Below are positions 1 to 12,462 of a DNA stretch of 64,000 bases, in pieces (the stretch's first letter is position 1; every line of letters begins with the position of its first letter). Position numbers and translations under genes: made by a program. The stretch lies in the NCBI GenBank assembly GCA_032622095.1, contig CP136061.1, positions 4,520,505 through 4,584,504 on the forward strand. Direction: 5' to 3'. Source of the DNA: Siphonodentalium dalli (lineage: Eukaryota > Mollusca > Scaphopoda > Gadilida > Siphonodentaliidae). The notes below the pieces were generated by a model. The model saw only the letters and a list, made by a program, of their open reading frames with translations. It ran no database searches and was not told where the DNA came from.

Positions 1-3000
1 AAAGGTCTCTAATAACAGCATGATGGCACACTGAATCAAATGACCTACTACTAATCACATCATCAGAAGTGAACATTAAGGCCTATATAAAGGTCTCTAA
101 TAACAGTATACCGACATACTGAATAAGATGACCTACGACTAACCACATAATCAGAAGTGAAAATTGAGGCTTATATAAAGGTATATAATAACAGCATGCT
201 GACGTACTCAATCAGATGACCAACGACCAAACACATAATCTGAAGTTAACGTTGAGGCTTATATAAAGGTCTCTAATAACAGCATGCTGGCACACTGAAT
301 CAAATGACCTACTACTAAACACATAATCAGAAGTGAACATTGAGGCATATATAATGGTCTCTAATAACGGCATGCTGGCGTACTGAATCAGATGACCTAC
401 GACTAAACACATAATCAAAAGTGAACACTGAGGCTTATATAACGGTCTCTAATAACAGCATGCTGGCATACTGAATCAGACGATCAACGACTAAACACGT
501 ATTCTGAAGTGAACATTGAGGCTTATACAAAGGTCTCTAATAAATGTATGCTGGTATACTGAATCAGATGACCTACGACTAAACACATATTCAGAAGTGA
601 ACATTGAGGCTTATATAAATGTCTCTAATAACAGCATGCTGGCGTACTGAATCAGATGACCTACGACTAAACACATATTCAGAAGTGAACATTGAGGCTT
701 ATATAAAGGTCTCTAATAACAGCATGCTGGCGTACTGAATCAGATGACCTACGACTAAACAGATATTCAGAAGTGAACATTGCGACTTATATAAAGGTAT
801 CTAATAACAGCATGCTGGCATACTGAATCAGATGACATACGACTGAACATATAATCAAAAGTGAACATTGAGGCTTATAAAAAGGTCTCTAATAACAACA
901 TGCTGGCATACTGAATCAGATTACGACTAAACGCATAATCAGAAGTGAACACTGAGACTTATATACAGGTCTCTAATAACAGCATGCTGGCATACTGAAT
1001 CAGATGACCTACGACTAAACACATAATCAGTAGTGAACATTGAGGCTTATATAAAGGTATCTAATAACAGCATGCTGTCATACTGAATCAGATGACCTAC
1101 GACTAAACAGATAATCAGAAACGAACATTGAGGCTTATATAAAGGTCTCTATTAACAGCATGCTGGCATACTGCATCAGATTACCTACGACTAACACATA
1201 ATAAGAAGTGAACATTGAGGATATATTAAGGTCTCTAATAACAATATGCTGGCATACTGAATCAGATGAACTACGACTAAACTCATATCCAGAAGTGAAC
1301 ATTGAGGCTTATATAAAGTCTCTAATAACAGTATGCTGGCATACTGAATCAGATGACCTACGACTAAACACATAATCAGAAGTGAACATTTAGGCTTATA
1401 TAAAGGCCTCTAATAACAGCATGCGGGCATACTGAATCAGAAAACCGGCGACTAAACACATAATCAGAAGTGAACATTGAGGCGTATACATGTATAAAGG
1501 TATCTAATAACAGCATGCTGGCATACTGAATCAGATGACCTACGACTAAACACATAATCAGTAGTGAACATTGAGACTTATATGAAGGTCTCTAATAACA
1601 GCATGCTGGCATACTGAATCATATGACATACGACTAAACACATAATCAGAAGTGAACATTGAGGCTTATATAAAGGTATCTAATAACATCATGCTGGTAT
1701 ACTGAATCAGAGGACCTACGAATAACACATAATAAGAAGTGAACATTGAGGCTTATAGAAAGGTCTCTAATAACAGTATGCTGGCATACTGAATCAGATG
1801 AAATACGACTAAACACATAATCAGAAGTGAACACTGAGGCTTATATAAAGGTATCTAATAACAGTATGCTGGCATACTGAATCAGATGAACTACGACTAA
1901 ACACAAAATCAGAAGTGAACAGTGAGGCTTATATGAAGGTCCCTAATAACAGCATGCTAACACACTGAATCAGATGACCAAGGACTAAAGACATAATCAG
2001 AAGTGAACATTGAGGCTTATATAAAGGTCACTAATAACAGCATGCTGACATACTGAATGAGATGACCTACGACTAAACACATAGTCAGAAGTGAACATTG
2101 AGGCTTATATAAAGGTCTCTAATAACAACATGCTGGCATACTGAATCAGATGAACTACGACTAAACACAGAACCAGAAGTGAACATTGAGGCTCATATAA
2201 AGGTCTCTAATAACAGTATGCTGGCATACTGAATCAAATGACCAACGACTAAACACATAGTCATAAGTGAACATTGAGGCTTATATAAAGGTATCTAATA
2301 ACAACATGCTGGCATACTGAATCAGATTACTACTAGACACATAATCAGAAGTGAACACTGAGGCTTATATAAAGGTCTCTAATAACTGCATGCTGACATA
2401 CTGAATCTGATGACATACGACTAACACATAATCAGAAGTGAACATTGTGGCTTATATAAAGGTCTCTAATTACAGCAAGCTGGCATACTGAATCAGATGA
2501 CCTACGACTAAGCACATAATCAGAAGTGAACATTGAGGCTTATATAAAGGTCTCTAATAACAGAATGCTGGCATACTGAATCAGATGACCTGCGACTAAA
2601 CACATAATCAGAAGTAAACATTATGGCTTGTATAAATGTCTCTAATAACAGCATGCTGGCATACTGAATCAGATTATCTACGACTAAACACATAATGAGA
2701 AGTGAATAATGAGGCCTATACACGTTTAAATGTCTCTAATAACAGCATGCGGGCATACTGAATCAGAAAACCAGCGACTAAAAACATAATCAGAAGTGAA
2801 CATCGAGGCGTATACATGTATAAAGTTATCTAATAAAAGCATGCTGGCATACTGAATCAGATGACCAACGACTAAAAACATAATCAGAAGTGAACATTGA
2901 GGCGTATATAAAGGTCTCTAATAACAGCGTGCTGGCATACTGAACCAGATGACCTACGACTAAACACATAATCAGAAGTGAACAGTGAGGCTTATACATG

Positions 3001-3879
3001 TATAAATGTCTCCAATAACAGCATACTGGCATACTGAATCAGATGACCAACGACTAAACACATAATCAGAAGTGAACATTGAGCCTTATACATGTATAAA
3101 GGTATATAATAACAGCATGCTGGCATACTGAATCAGATGATCAACGACTAAACACATAATCAGAAGTGAACATTGAGGCTTATATAATGGTCTCTAATAA
3201 CAGCATGCTGGCATACTGAATCAGATGACCTACGACTAAACACATAATCAGAAGTGAACAATGATGCTTATATAAAGGTATATGATAACAGTATGCTGGC
3301 ACACTGAATCAGATGACCTACGACTAAACACATAGTCAGAAGTGAACATTGGGACTTATATGAAGGTATCTAATAACAGAATGCTGGCATACTGAACCAG
3401 ATGACCTACGACTAAACACACAATCAGAAGTGAACATTGGGACTTATATAAAAGGTATCTAATAACAGCATGCTGGCACACTGAATCAGATGACCTACGA
3501 CTAAGCACATAATCAGAAGTGAACATTGAGGCTTATATAAAGGTCTCTAAAAACAGCATGCTGGCATACTGAATCAGATGACCTACGACTAACACATAAT
3601 AAGAAGTGAACATTGAGGCTTATATAAAGGTCTCTAATAACAGCATGCTGGCATACTGAATCAGATGACATACGACTAAACACATAATCAGAAGTGAACA
3701 TTGAGACTTATATAAAGGTCTCTAATAACAGTATGCTGGCATACTGAATCAGATGAACTACGATTAAACACATAATCAGAAGTGAACGTTGAGGCTTATA
3801 AAAAGGTCTCTAATAACAGCATGCTGACACACTGAATCAGATGACCTACGACTAATAAGAAGTGAACATTGAGTCTTAT
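1..3879 (+). repeat. 88-bp satellite array, block 1 (about 44 monomers)
   Basis: A tandem array with an 88-bp period, readable from the recurring words aaaggtctctaataacagca, tactgaatcagatgacctac and cataatcagaagtgaacatt. Monomers differ by scattered substitutions and small indels. Some carry a 6-bp ACATGT insertion at the TTAT/ATAA hinge (for example near 1487, 2815 and 2995). The array runs off the left edge of the window and ends at 3879 after a variant gagtcttat. The many 60-70-residue open frames on the minus strand are translations of the repeat and have no independent support. The same family recurs at 41664, 42435 and 52328, always in this orientation. The family is not one I can name. 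Confidence 0.95.
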
Positions 3880-4261
3880 CTAAAATATGGATTGTAAATA
3901 CCATCCGAAAAAAGCTATGCCGAAACGGATTAAGGAAGACTACTAAAAGTGATCCATGGTATGCGGCTGTGACATAATTATGGAGATGACATTTCGGTGA
4001 TAATTGCATTAAAACGGGTCAAGTCACATCAATGTAAAATATGTACACGTATGCCCGCATCACATTCGACAAAGTCGCTGTGTGTTTCTATATACACAAG
4101 CTGGGCAACCCGTTGTTGCTCGGGTAAATATGTGTAACATACTAGGGCCCAACAAGTCATTTAAACTAATTATTAGTCACCGGAGGTAAACATCACCTAT
4201 TGCATGACATGTTTCGGATAAATTAATCTCAATAACATTACCTCTATCGCTTTAGTGGATA
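3880..4261. other. Unique sequence between satellite and foldback element
   Basis: About 380 bp of non-repetitive sequence. I see no gene, no splice-bounded exon and no recognisable element in it. Confidence 0.5.
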
Positions 4262-5605
4262 TAGTCCAGGATATATTGGTCGACCTCTGCACCCCCCCAG
4301 GACTTAACTTCACCCAACTAATTTTCTTCCTTAAGGTCTCCTCTAATTTTTTTCACTTGTTAACATTTTTTTTAAATGCACCAGGTCTCTTTGATCGCCG
4401 TTATAGTAAAGATGATGTCACATGCCGTCTTGTTTTCCGCTCGATTCGTTATGCTAATATACAACCCTTACAAATTAGCCAAAAATCGGACACCATAATC
4501 CAATATGGCGGCCAAGATGGCCGCCGAAATGTGAAAATATGCTATTTTTCTGACATGTTACCACCTTTCGACTGTCTCTGTTGGAAAATGTTAGAATGTT
4601 TGCGTCATGTTATACATTTATCATATAGAGGCGTCATTGGCGAACACATGGGGACCATAATATGCATTCACTGCTGGATATTTTTGTCCGATATCACGTT
4701 TTCCCAAATGCCGGTATCATAGGTCAAAGCCGAATCTCCGTTAATAACGCGATGTTATGTTTCGAATCAATGAATGTCATTGCTATTATAACAACACCCA
4801 TGCATATATATGTGCAGGAGATACTCAAGCTAGGATCCTCTTATACCTAAGTTGAGGAATATTTACCCAAATCCAAGATGACGGCCAAAATGGCCACCAT
4901 AAATAAAAAATCGCCGAAAATCGCCGATTTTAACATCAGTGAACATTTATTGTCATGAAAACTCCACACCTGCTTACTATTGTGAGTTGGGAACACTTAG
5001 GCGAAGAACTTTGCTTGTACCATATCCAAATAAAAGTCCCCCAAATCCAAAATGGCGCCCACAATGGCGGACATATTTTGAAAAATCACCGAAATTCCCT
5101 CATATTCACATCATTGGGCATTATTGTCGAGACAACTCCACCCATGCTTACAATTGAGTTGGAAATACTGAGGTGAGGTAATTACATCACATTTCATGCA
5201 AGAAATTGTTTTCCAAATCGAAGATGGCGGCCAAAATGGCGACCGAAATTTGAAAACAAGTCTACATTCCTTTACTTTCTTACGATGGGCGTTATTGTTT
5301 CGCGATTTCTATCCACCATTACATGTTGATATGGAATAGTAACATGAAGTATTCATTCATTCGGGTTTGGCAATTGATACTCACAGCCAAGATCGCTGCT
5401 AAATTGGCGTCTAGAAATTGAAAAGAAATCGATAATTTCACATATTAATTTCAACTTTTTGTCATAATATCGGTATGTATCCTCGTATCCTTCTGGAAAG
5501 ATGAAAAAACACCATTAATATCGCGATGTGGCATTTCGAAATCCAGTCTCCACTTAGCGCCGATAATGGCCGTAAGCGTAGGTGCGCCGAATAGTTATAT
5601 CAGAA
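4262..5605 (+). repeat. Left inverted-repeat arm with ATGGCGGCC sub-repeats
   Basis: The arm contains roughly 170-bp spaced copies of a motif of the type caaaatggcggccaa...atggccgcc (near 4503, 4875, 5050, 5222 and 5390), each followed by a short A-rich stretch. The longest open frame (4255-4722, 155 codons) lacks family features, and its reverse-complement partner in the other arm is broken up, so I do not call it a gene. The right arm contains an extra ~60-bp segment around 9030-9090 that is missing here. Confidence 0.7.
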
Positions 5606-7764
5606 CAATTACCTGATAACAGATTCTGATTTGCCACGTCACGTCCATAATTATCTGGACCAGCTTCCATTTCTTTGTCTGATAAATCTAGGTCGCTCAC
5701 ACCGACAAAGTATTCACCACTTCCTGGGAGTAGGGTCCCTCTAATCATAACGTTTCAAACAATTCATTTTCCGGTGTCTAGCTTACGATTTTAAATATTT
5801 GCTAAATATTATATTTGTCCGTCATCTTGAACTAGGAAGGCATATGGCCGATGAGTACAAGCTTACATAAGGTCATATCTATGTATGTGTCTCATACCCC
5901 ATGGGATAACGACATGTACACCTGGCGAACCAGTTAGCTAGTCACTTCTCAATAGATGGTTCGTCAACACACACTCAGCGAACGCATTGGCATATGTGGA
6001 CAACATCGACAGTGTTTCGAAGGTTGCTAGCTGTCTCATTCCATTGGACAGATGTCTATTGGCTAAAGAGAAGACCATAGTGTACAGACTACCCACACTT
6101 CTTTACCATTACCATTATCCGAAGCAAACTGTGTGACGCCCCGCAGTTGTCTCGTCGAATATCTCCCAGCAGACAAGAACAATGCTCGCGGTGCTAGTTT
6201 GTGGACATGCGCCATGATAGTGGGAATAAAATGGGCCACTGTATACACCACACCTACACCTGGTGTATGTTTAATATATCGAATGTCATGCGTGTCGGTT
6301 TTATTTGGTGTGGTAAGATTGTATTTCCACATCCGTTTCGAAGCCTTTCTGATTCAACTACGTACACTTTTGTCTGGATAATACTATGCTAGCCTCCCTC
6401 AAAACATGTCTTTATAGCATGAATATATGCGTGTTTTGTTATCCTCTCTCGCGGTTAGTGTCAGTATGTGGGCGGTATTATTCAAGAAAATGTCAGGAAC
6501 TGTTGTGCATTTATTTCACTATGTATTTAAAGAACAATTTACAGTCTCGATGGCAATGGCTGTGGACGTTGGGGAACGCGACCTTTATGATCATATAGCT
6601 TTATATATATAACTTTAGAATATAGTAGTTAATGTCTCGTGCAGGAAATGGTCGCAATGGTGATGTTACCAAGAAATCACTTGGTGTACCAACGTTTGTT
6701 GAACTGAATGCAAGAGCTCATCAACGTAACATTCCTCTGGATGTACTTCCCGTTGAACATTTCACCCTTTTGTTGATGGCATTTGTACTTTCTTGAACCA
6801 TACCACCCAGCGTGAGTATGACATACAAATGTATCAACCAACTGTCAAAGGTATCGCCTTTAAGACTACACCCAGTCTTGGTGGGGCTTATACAACAGTA
6901 GCCAATGGCATACTCCTGGTCCAGTTGTTTAAGAACGGCTTCCGAACGGATGGGAACATACAATCTTAGCATACAAGTAAAGCAAAGCCACACATGAGAT
7001 CCTGTCTGAATCTAAAACATGACAAAATAAGGGGCGGTGTAGTCATGGTCCAATTTCATTTCAACTATCATGACACATACCCAAAAACTAGCACCGTGTG
7101 TATTGTTATCATCTGCTTGGATCTGTTCGGTGAGACGATTGCTGGACGTCAACAAGCTTGTTCTTATGATCATGTTCAAGGAGTTTGGGTATGTTATGCA
7201 TTATGGTCTTCTACGCCTTAGCAGAAATGCATCCGTCAACTGTCGGGCTTTCAACATTCGAAGCCATGTACAGAAGTTGTCCGGGTACGTCAGTGCATTA
7301 GATGAGTATGTGAATTGATGAACCATATATTGAGAAGTGGCTGTTTGGGAAGATCACCAGGTGTGCACGTTGTTATCCCCATTAGGCCACCAAAGCTGAC
7401 AATACGCAGATAGATAGGTCCTTCTGAAAGCTAGTATACGCATCGACCGAATACCTTTATAGTGTATCGCACAAGATGACGCATATACCCCATATATAGC
7501 ATCTGAATTATACCATGAGCTATACCACGAATGCAGCTCGCTAAGAATTCCAAGCTTTCGAAACAAACACGTGAGCTGAACACCGGCATATGTATTGTTT
7601 GAAACATTCCGATTAGTGACACCCTTCTACAAAGAAGAGTAATGAACTGTTGTTGTGAGTGAGATAGATTAATCTGACGAAGAGACGGAAACGAGTCTAG
7701 ATAATGTTGAATGTGGCAATTCAGAATAAGCTCAGGTACTATTGTTTTGATTCTTGGAAGTCAT
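5606..7764. other. Interior of the foldback element
   Basis: About 2.2 kb. The outer parts are diverged inverted copies of each other, and the centre (about 6390-6880) is unpaired. Short open frames on both strands show resemblance between 6063-6240 (minus) and 7070-7220 (plus), including a shared KLAP motif and a following hydrophobic stretch. This resemblance is explained by the inverted duplication. No complete coding region or known domain is visible. Confidence 0.45.
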
Positions 7765-9189
7765 AATATGACTATTCGGCGCACCTATATACGGTTACGG
7801 CCAGTATGAGCCCTTAGTGGAGAATGGATTTTGAAATACCACATCGCGATTGTGAGTTTTCATCCTTCCAAAAGGCTACGATTTACATTGGAACTAATAG
7901 ATGGCTTATATTATGTACCGTTTCGTTTATAAAAATCAATATTATGACATAAAGTTGAAATTAATATGTGATAATATCGGCTTCTTTTCAATTTCTGCCC
8001 GCCAGTTTGGCCGCCATATTGACTGTGAGTATCACTTACCAAACCCTAATGAATACTTCATACATATCAACATGTAATGGTGGATAGAAATCGCGAAACA
8101 ATAAGGCCCACCCTAAGAAAGTAAAGGAATGTATGCGTATTTTCAAATTTCGGTCACCATTTTGGCCGCCATCTTCGATTTGGAAAACCACTTCTTGCAT
8201 GAGATGAAAGGTAATTACTTCACCTCAGTATTTCCAACTCAACTGTACGCATGGATGGAGTTGTCTCGACAATAATGCCCAATGATGTGAATATGAGGGA
8301 ATTTCGGTGATTTTTCAAAATCTGTCCGCCACTGTGGGCGCCATTTTGGATTTGGGGGACTTTTATTTGGATATGGTACAAGCAAAGTTCTTCGCCTAAG
8401 TGTTCCCAACTTACAATAGTAAGCAGGTGTGGAGTTGTCATGACAATAATGCTCACTGTTGTTAAAATCAGCGATTTTCGGCGATTTTTTATTTCTGGTG
8501 GCCATTTTGGCCGCCATCTTGGATTTGGGTAAATATTCCTCAACTCAGGTATAAGAGGAATCCTAGCTCGAGTATCTCCTGCAAATATATGTGCATGGGT
8601 GTTGTTATAATAGCAATGACATTCATTGATTCGAAACATAACATCGCGTTATTAACGGAGATTCGGCTTTGACCTATGATACCGGCATTTGGGAAAACGT
8701 GATATCGGACAAAAATATCCCGCAATGAATGCATATTATGGTCCCCATGTGTTCGCCAATGACTCCTCTATATGATAAATATATAACATGACGCAAACAT
8801 TCTAACATTTTCCAACAGAGACAAACGAAAGGTGGTAACATGTCAGAAAAATAGCATATTTTCACATTTCGGCGGCCATCTTGGCCGCCATATTGGATAC
8901 TGGTGTCGGATTTTTGGCTAATTTGTAAGGGTTGTATATTAGCATAACGAATCGAGCGGAAAACAAGACGGCATGTAACATCATCTTTACTATAACGGCG
9001 ATCAAAGAGACCTGGTGCATTTAAAAAAAATGGCCGCCATGATGGACGCCATCTTGTCTGGAGTCTCTGCGGCCACTTTTTTTTCTTGTTAACAAGTGAA
9101 AAAAATTAGAGGAGACCTTAAGGAAGAAAATTAGTGGGGTGAAGTTAAGTCCTGGGGGGTGCAGAGGTCGACCAATATCTCCTGGACTA
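7765..9189 (-). repeat. Right inverted-repeat arm
   Basis: Reverse complement of 4262-5605 with scattered substitutions and one ~60-bp extra segment near 9030-9090 that contains another ggccgccat...gccatctt motif. Minus-strand frames at 8220-8865 mirror the plus-strand frames of the left arm. Confidence 0.7.
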
Positions 9190-9449
9190 ATAACAAACAC
9201 TTTTTATTGCTAATTATTAGAGGGTTATTAAATAATCGTATGTGAACGTCAAATGACCACAATGTGCCACATTGCCCACATATCTTCTGAGCTGATAATA
9301 AACGCTCTCCATTGAACATCTTTGTTTATAACATTTGTTTGTCGCCGTTAAAGTCATCTGAGATCAAAGGCGCCTATCCCGTAATATCTCCCTGGTCACG
9401 TGAGTCATGTGTACCAATGTTCATAATATCGTCTAAGATGATAATATAA

Positions 9450-9587
9450 ATTACACGGCTTGTTGATGGGGGATACGGTGTGGTATGCCCCGGTAGATGA
9501 TAGTATCCCCCGAGGCGATAGCCGAGGGGGATACGAGAGTCGACCGGGGCATAACACACCGTATCCCCCATCAACAAGCCGTGTAAT
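9450..9587. repeat. 138-bp near-perfect hairpin element
   Basis: The outer arms are attacacggcttgttgatgg and its reverse complement, ending gccgtgtaat. Inside are the paired stretches ggatacggtgtg, gccccggt and tatcccccgaggc, with a tiny central loop. A diverged piece of the same sequence (gggatacggcgtggtatggc) appears at about 20930, so this is a dispersed family. It resembles a foldback MITE. Confidence 0.7.
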
Positions 9588-10282
9588 GTATTTATCCCCG
9601 GTCAAAATTAACAAGATATTCCCACAGACATAAAGCGCGGAAACGAGCCACGAACAGTAACTCTATTTGATTAGACTGCTCATACGATGAATATATTTAT
9701 ATAGCTGTTTCCACAAGTTGTCTATAAATACTTGCTGGCCTCGCTTACTTTTGGAATCTATATGTTAGACGATATAAAAGAGAGCAATACACTTCAAAAA
9801 TAGTAATGGTAAATGAGTCAGACAACCTAAATAAATGAAGCAAGAGTAGCAAGATAACATCACACCAGGAATCAACGTGGCTTTGAAAGATGTACAATAG
9901 ACCCCCTCTACTCACATAATGTGGGTCACACAAAGCAAGAAATTCAATTAATTGAGGAAAAACACACTGTCCTGAGTGGTATTGATAAGCTATTGGGAGG
10001 GGGGTGTCTACCACTTCGCATGCAAAATAACACGAATGACACCAACAGCTTGGATGTGAGAATAATCCACCATATATGGTAGATTTTCAACCAGACTGTG
10101 CTTAAGTTTCTCAATTGGTGACTGATGTACATATACAGTACACACAAATAGTAATAACAATAAACGTTGTGATTTTGAAATTAACCATGCTAGAATATTG
10201 ACGGTAAGGTGGTATTAACTACTACGAGCATAATAATAGTACTATTCTTTTATACTATATGTGGGCATGCTGTATGGAAATA
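9588..10282. other. Unique non-coding stretch
   Basis: AT-rich sequence with only short open frames that lack any family signature. Nothing recognisable. Confidence 0.4.
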
Positions 10283-10741
10283 TTAAAGGTACTCAATCCG
10301 ATAAAACTCATCTCAATTACTATTTCAATGGCTTCGGGGGTCAAAAATATTTGATTCGAGTCGAGGAAGTCACCCATCAAAGCTCAGATTTGTTAGATAT
10401 CGATTTTAGAAATCTATTATTTTTCATTATCGGGAATTCTTTCTGGCCCAGAAGACATTCAAAATTGCGTACCCTGATTATAGAGTTATCCATCCTTGTC
10501 TGTTTGAATAGAGTTTTGGCGTAAAATCTCGAGCAGGTTACCAAATTAGTACTCATCTCGAGCAATTAACAAATTTCAAAAATCAATATCTAATAACTCT
10601 TGTTTGATGGTTTCCTCGACTCGAATCAAATATTTTTTACCCCCAAAGCCAAAAAAATAGTAATATAGGACCCTCTGATCGGATTGTTGTTGTTGGAATC
10701 TGTTGAGATGGGGACCCTCTTTTCGGATTGAGTACCTTTAA
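10283..10741. mobile_element. TTAA-flanked MITE, 451 bp
   Basis: The element spans 10287-10737 and is flanked on both sides by TTAA (10283-10286 and 10738-10741). Its ends are aggtactcaatccg and the reverse complement. The inverted arms extend about 130-165 bp inward (through gattcgagtcgaggaa and its complement). TTAA duplication is typical of piggyBac-type transposition, so this is probably a non-autonomous piggyBac-like MITE. The small open frame inside it (10261-10524) is not a gene. Confidence 0.7.
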
Positions 10742-10799
10742 AGGACAAACCAATAGTTACAATACAATTATAACTGTTTTTTTTTAATTAAGAGCAAGA

Positions 10800-11240
10800 A
10801 GAGCTAATTGTGCTTAAGCACAATAAGGGATATTCCTTATTGCGCTTATAAGCTCAATAAGGGAATCTCTATTGTGCTTAAGCGCAATAAGGGAATATTT
10901 AATTGCGCTTAAGCGCAATGAAGAATATTCAAATTTCGCTGATAAAGCCTAATAATGAATCTCTTATTAAAGAATAATATATTATATATAGTACATAAAC
11001 TCCTTATAATACAGATGGTGTAGTCCATCTCCATTCTCCATGGCACAATGGGTGGAACAAATATAGGATTATTCTACTATTTGCAGAAGGGTGATCTAAT
11101 GAGAGATATATTAATTGTGTTTAAGTGGAATGGGAAGTAATTGCGGTTAAGCATAATAAGGAATGTCTTATTGCATTCTCATTGGGCTTAAGCGCAATTA
11201 GAGATTCCTTAAGTTATTGCGGTTAATCGAAATTGTCTAT
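10800..11240. repeat. GCTTAAGC palindrome cluster
   Basis: Repeated palindromic words of the form attgcgcttaagcgcaat occur at about 10808, 10866, 10900 and 11190, with decayed versions between them separated by aataagggaat. This is a degenerate short-palindrome cluster with no coding potential. Confidence 0.6.
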
Positions 11241-11605
11241 TAAATGTCAATTTTGATTCCCATAGAGATCATCAATGATGTCTATGCGCAAGGGCGACGT
11301 GCCAATCTTCTCTATTGGGATTCCAATTGTTGGCTCATTAAATATGCACATATGCTTAAGATACAGTCGCGCATGAAGCGCGCTCCCGTAAGTCGGGTTT
11401 TGGATCCCAGTTAATGAAAATATTATTGAAATAATCGGTTTTCCCCAATAAACAACCATATATTCAATATACATGTTTTGGAGCAGAATTAGGCAGTCCA
11501 TATTGGACGCCATCATGGAATTTATTTTTTTTGGTTTAATTTTCACACATATTTATTAGTTATGTTGATGGAGTTCTCATTAAACCTCACATCCTTATAT
11601 TGGTT

Positions 11606-11737
11606 ACAGTAATGCCCAAAGTAATTGACCACTTAACCACATCAGAATTATTGGTAATTTTTCAGGATTTAAAATCCTGAAAAATTACCAATAATTATGC
11701 TGTGGTTAAGTGGTCAATTACTTTGTACATTACTGTA
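11606..11737. repeat. Palindromic element copy 1
   Basis: A nearly perfect 132-bp palindrome. acagtaatgcccaaagtaat at the left pairs with attactttgtacattactgt at the right. The centre is tcaggatttaaaatcctga, so there is almost no loop. Confidence 0.8.
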
Positions 11738-11780
11738 TGAGGATTGAGTTATCATTACACCTCAAATCCTTATATTGGTT

Positions 11781-11910
11781 ACATTAATGCCCAAAGTAAT
11801 TGACCACTTAACCACAGCAGAATCATGGGTATTTTTTCAGCATTTAAAATCCTGACAAATTACCAATAATTATGCTGTGGTTAAGTGGTCAATTACTTTG
11901 GACATTACTG
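11781..11910. repeat. Palindromic element copy 2
   Basis: Second copy of the same ~130-bp palindrome, a direct repeat of copy 1 about 174 bp further on. It shares the 5' flank ccttatattggttac and has a few mismatches in its left arm, which weaken the hairpin. Confidence 0.75.
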
Positions 11911-12462
11911 TATGAGAATGGAGTTAAACCTCACATGAGTGTGTTGGGGATTTGGACCTTGACTTGGGACCTTTTGTTTTTAACGCGACAAATGCGCATA
12001 CACCTTATACACAAATTTCTTATGTAACCAGAGTTTTTCTTGGATAAGATGAGTTTGAAGCCTGCTTACATTTCAAAATGTCGTCAGTTTTATATTGTCT
12101 GCAGCGGAACTCAACGCGTTGAAGCAAAAGTTACAAAAGATAAAATGTGTATGTAACGAGACTATAATACAACTGAAAAAATAAATTGAGGGAGGGGTGG
12201 GCGATACAGGGAACTAAGGGTTGAACCGATATATATTTGTAGAGCAATAACGACCAATGTTGACACATTATGCATCTGAACTCAGAGATCAACTCTACTG
12301 TTGCAACAAGGCTTTAAAATAGGGGGGTGTCAGAATCTTAGTCATCTCTATATAGTGCCAGAATAGTCATTTATGGACTTCTATAAGATGTTGGTTTGGT
12401 TATATGGACTCGGAGAAAAAGTGGTTTGTACCGCGATGAACTGACATAAATTAGTGGAGCGA
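11911..12462. repeat. Degenerate edge of the macrosatellite
   Basis: Diverged versions of macrosatellite words appear here, for example gaccaatgttgacac near 12251 and atctctatatagtgccagaa near 12345. This suggests a decayed, partial unit preceding the well-conserved ones. No gene is visible. Confidence 0.5.

Larger units (their letters stand above)
4262..9189. mobile_element. Giant foldback (near-palindromic) element, ~4.9 kb
   Basis: The left sequence from tagtccagg (4262) and the right sequence ending cctggacta (9189) are reverse complements. Pairing continues inward, with strong identity for ~1.35-1.4 kb (4262-5605 against 7765-9189). It then continues in a more diverged form to about 6390 on the left and 6880 on the right: 6063-6240 pairs with 7040-7220, and 6300-6370 pairs with 6900-6990. 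Sums of paired coordinates stay near 13,270-13,450, as expected for one large inverted repeat. I find no transposase. A convincing target-site duplication is not visible. It may be a foldback DNA transposon or an inverted segmental duplication. Confidence 0.6.

Noticed and set aside
1..3879. Regular direct repeats reminiscent of a CRISPR array
   Set aside because: Units are contiguous 88-bp monomers with no unique spacers, in eukaryotic DNA with no cas genes.
4255..4722. 155-codon frame in the left foldback arm
   Set aside because: No domain, non-ATG start, and the inverted copy at 8540-8865 is broken by shifts, so no coding constraint is evident.
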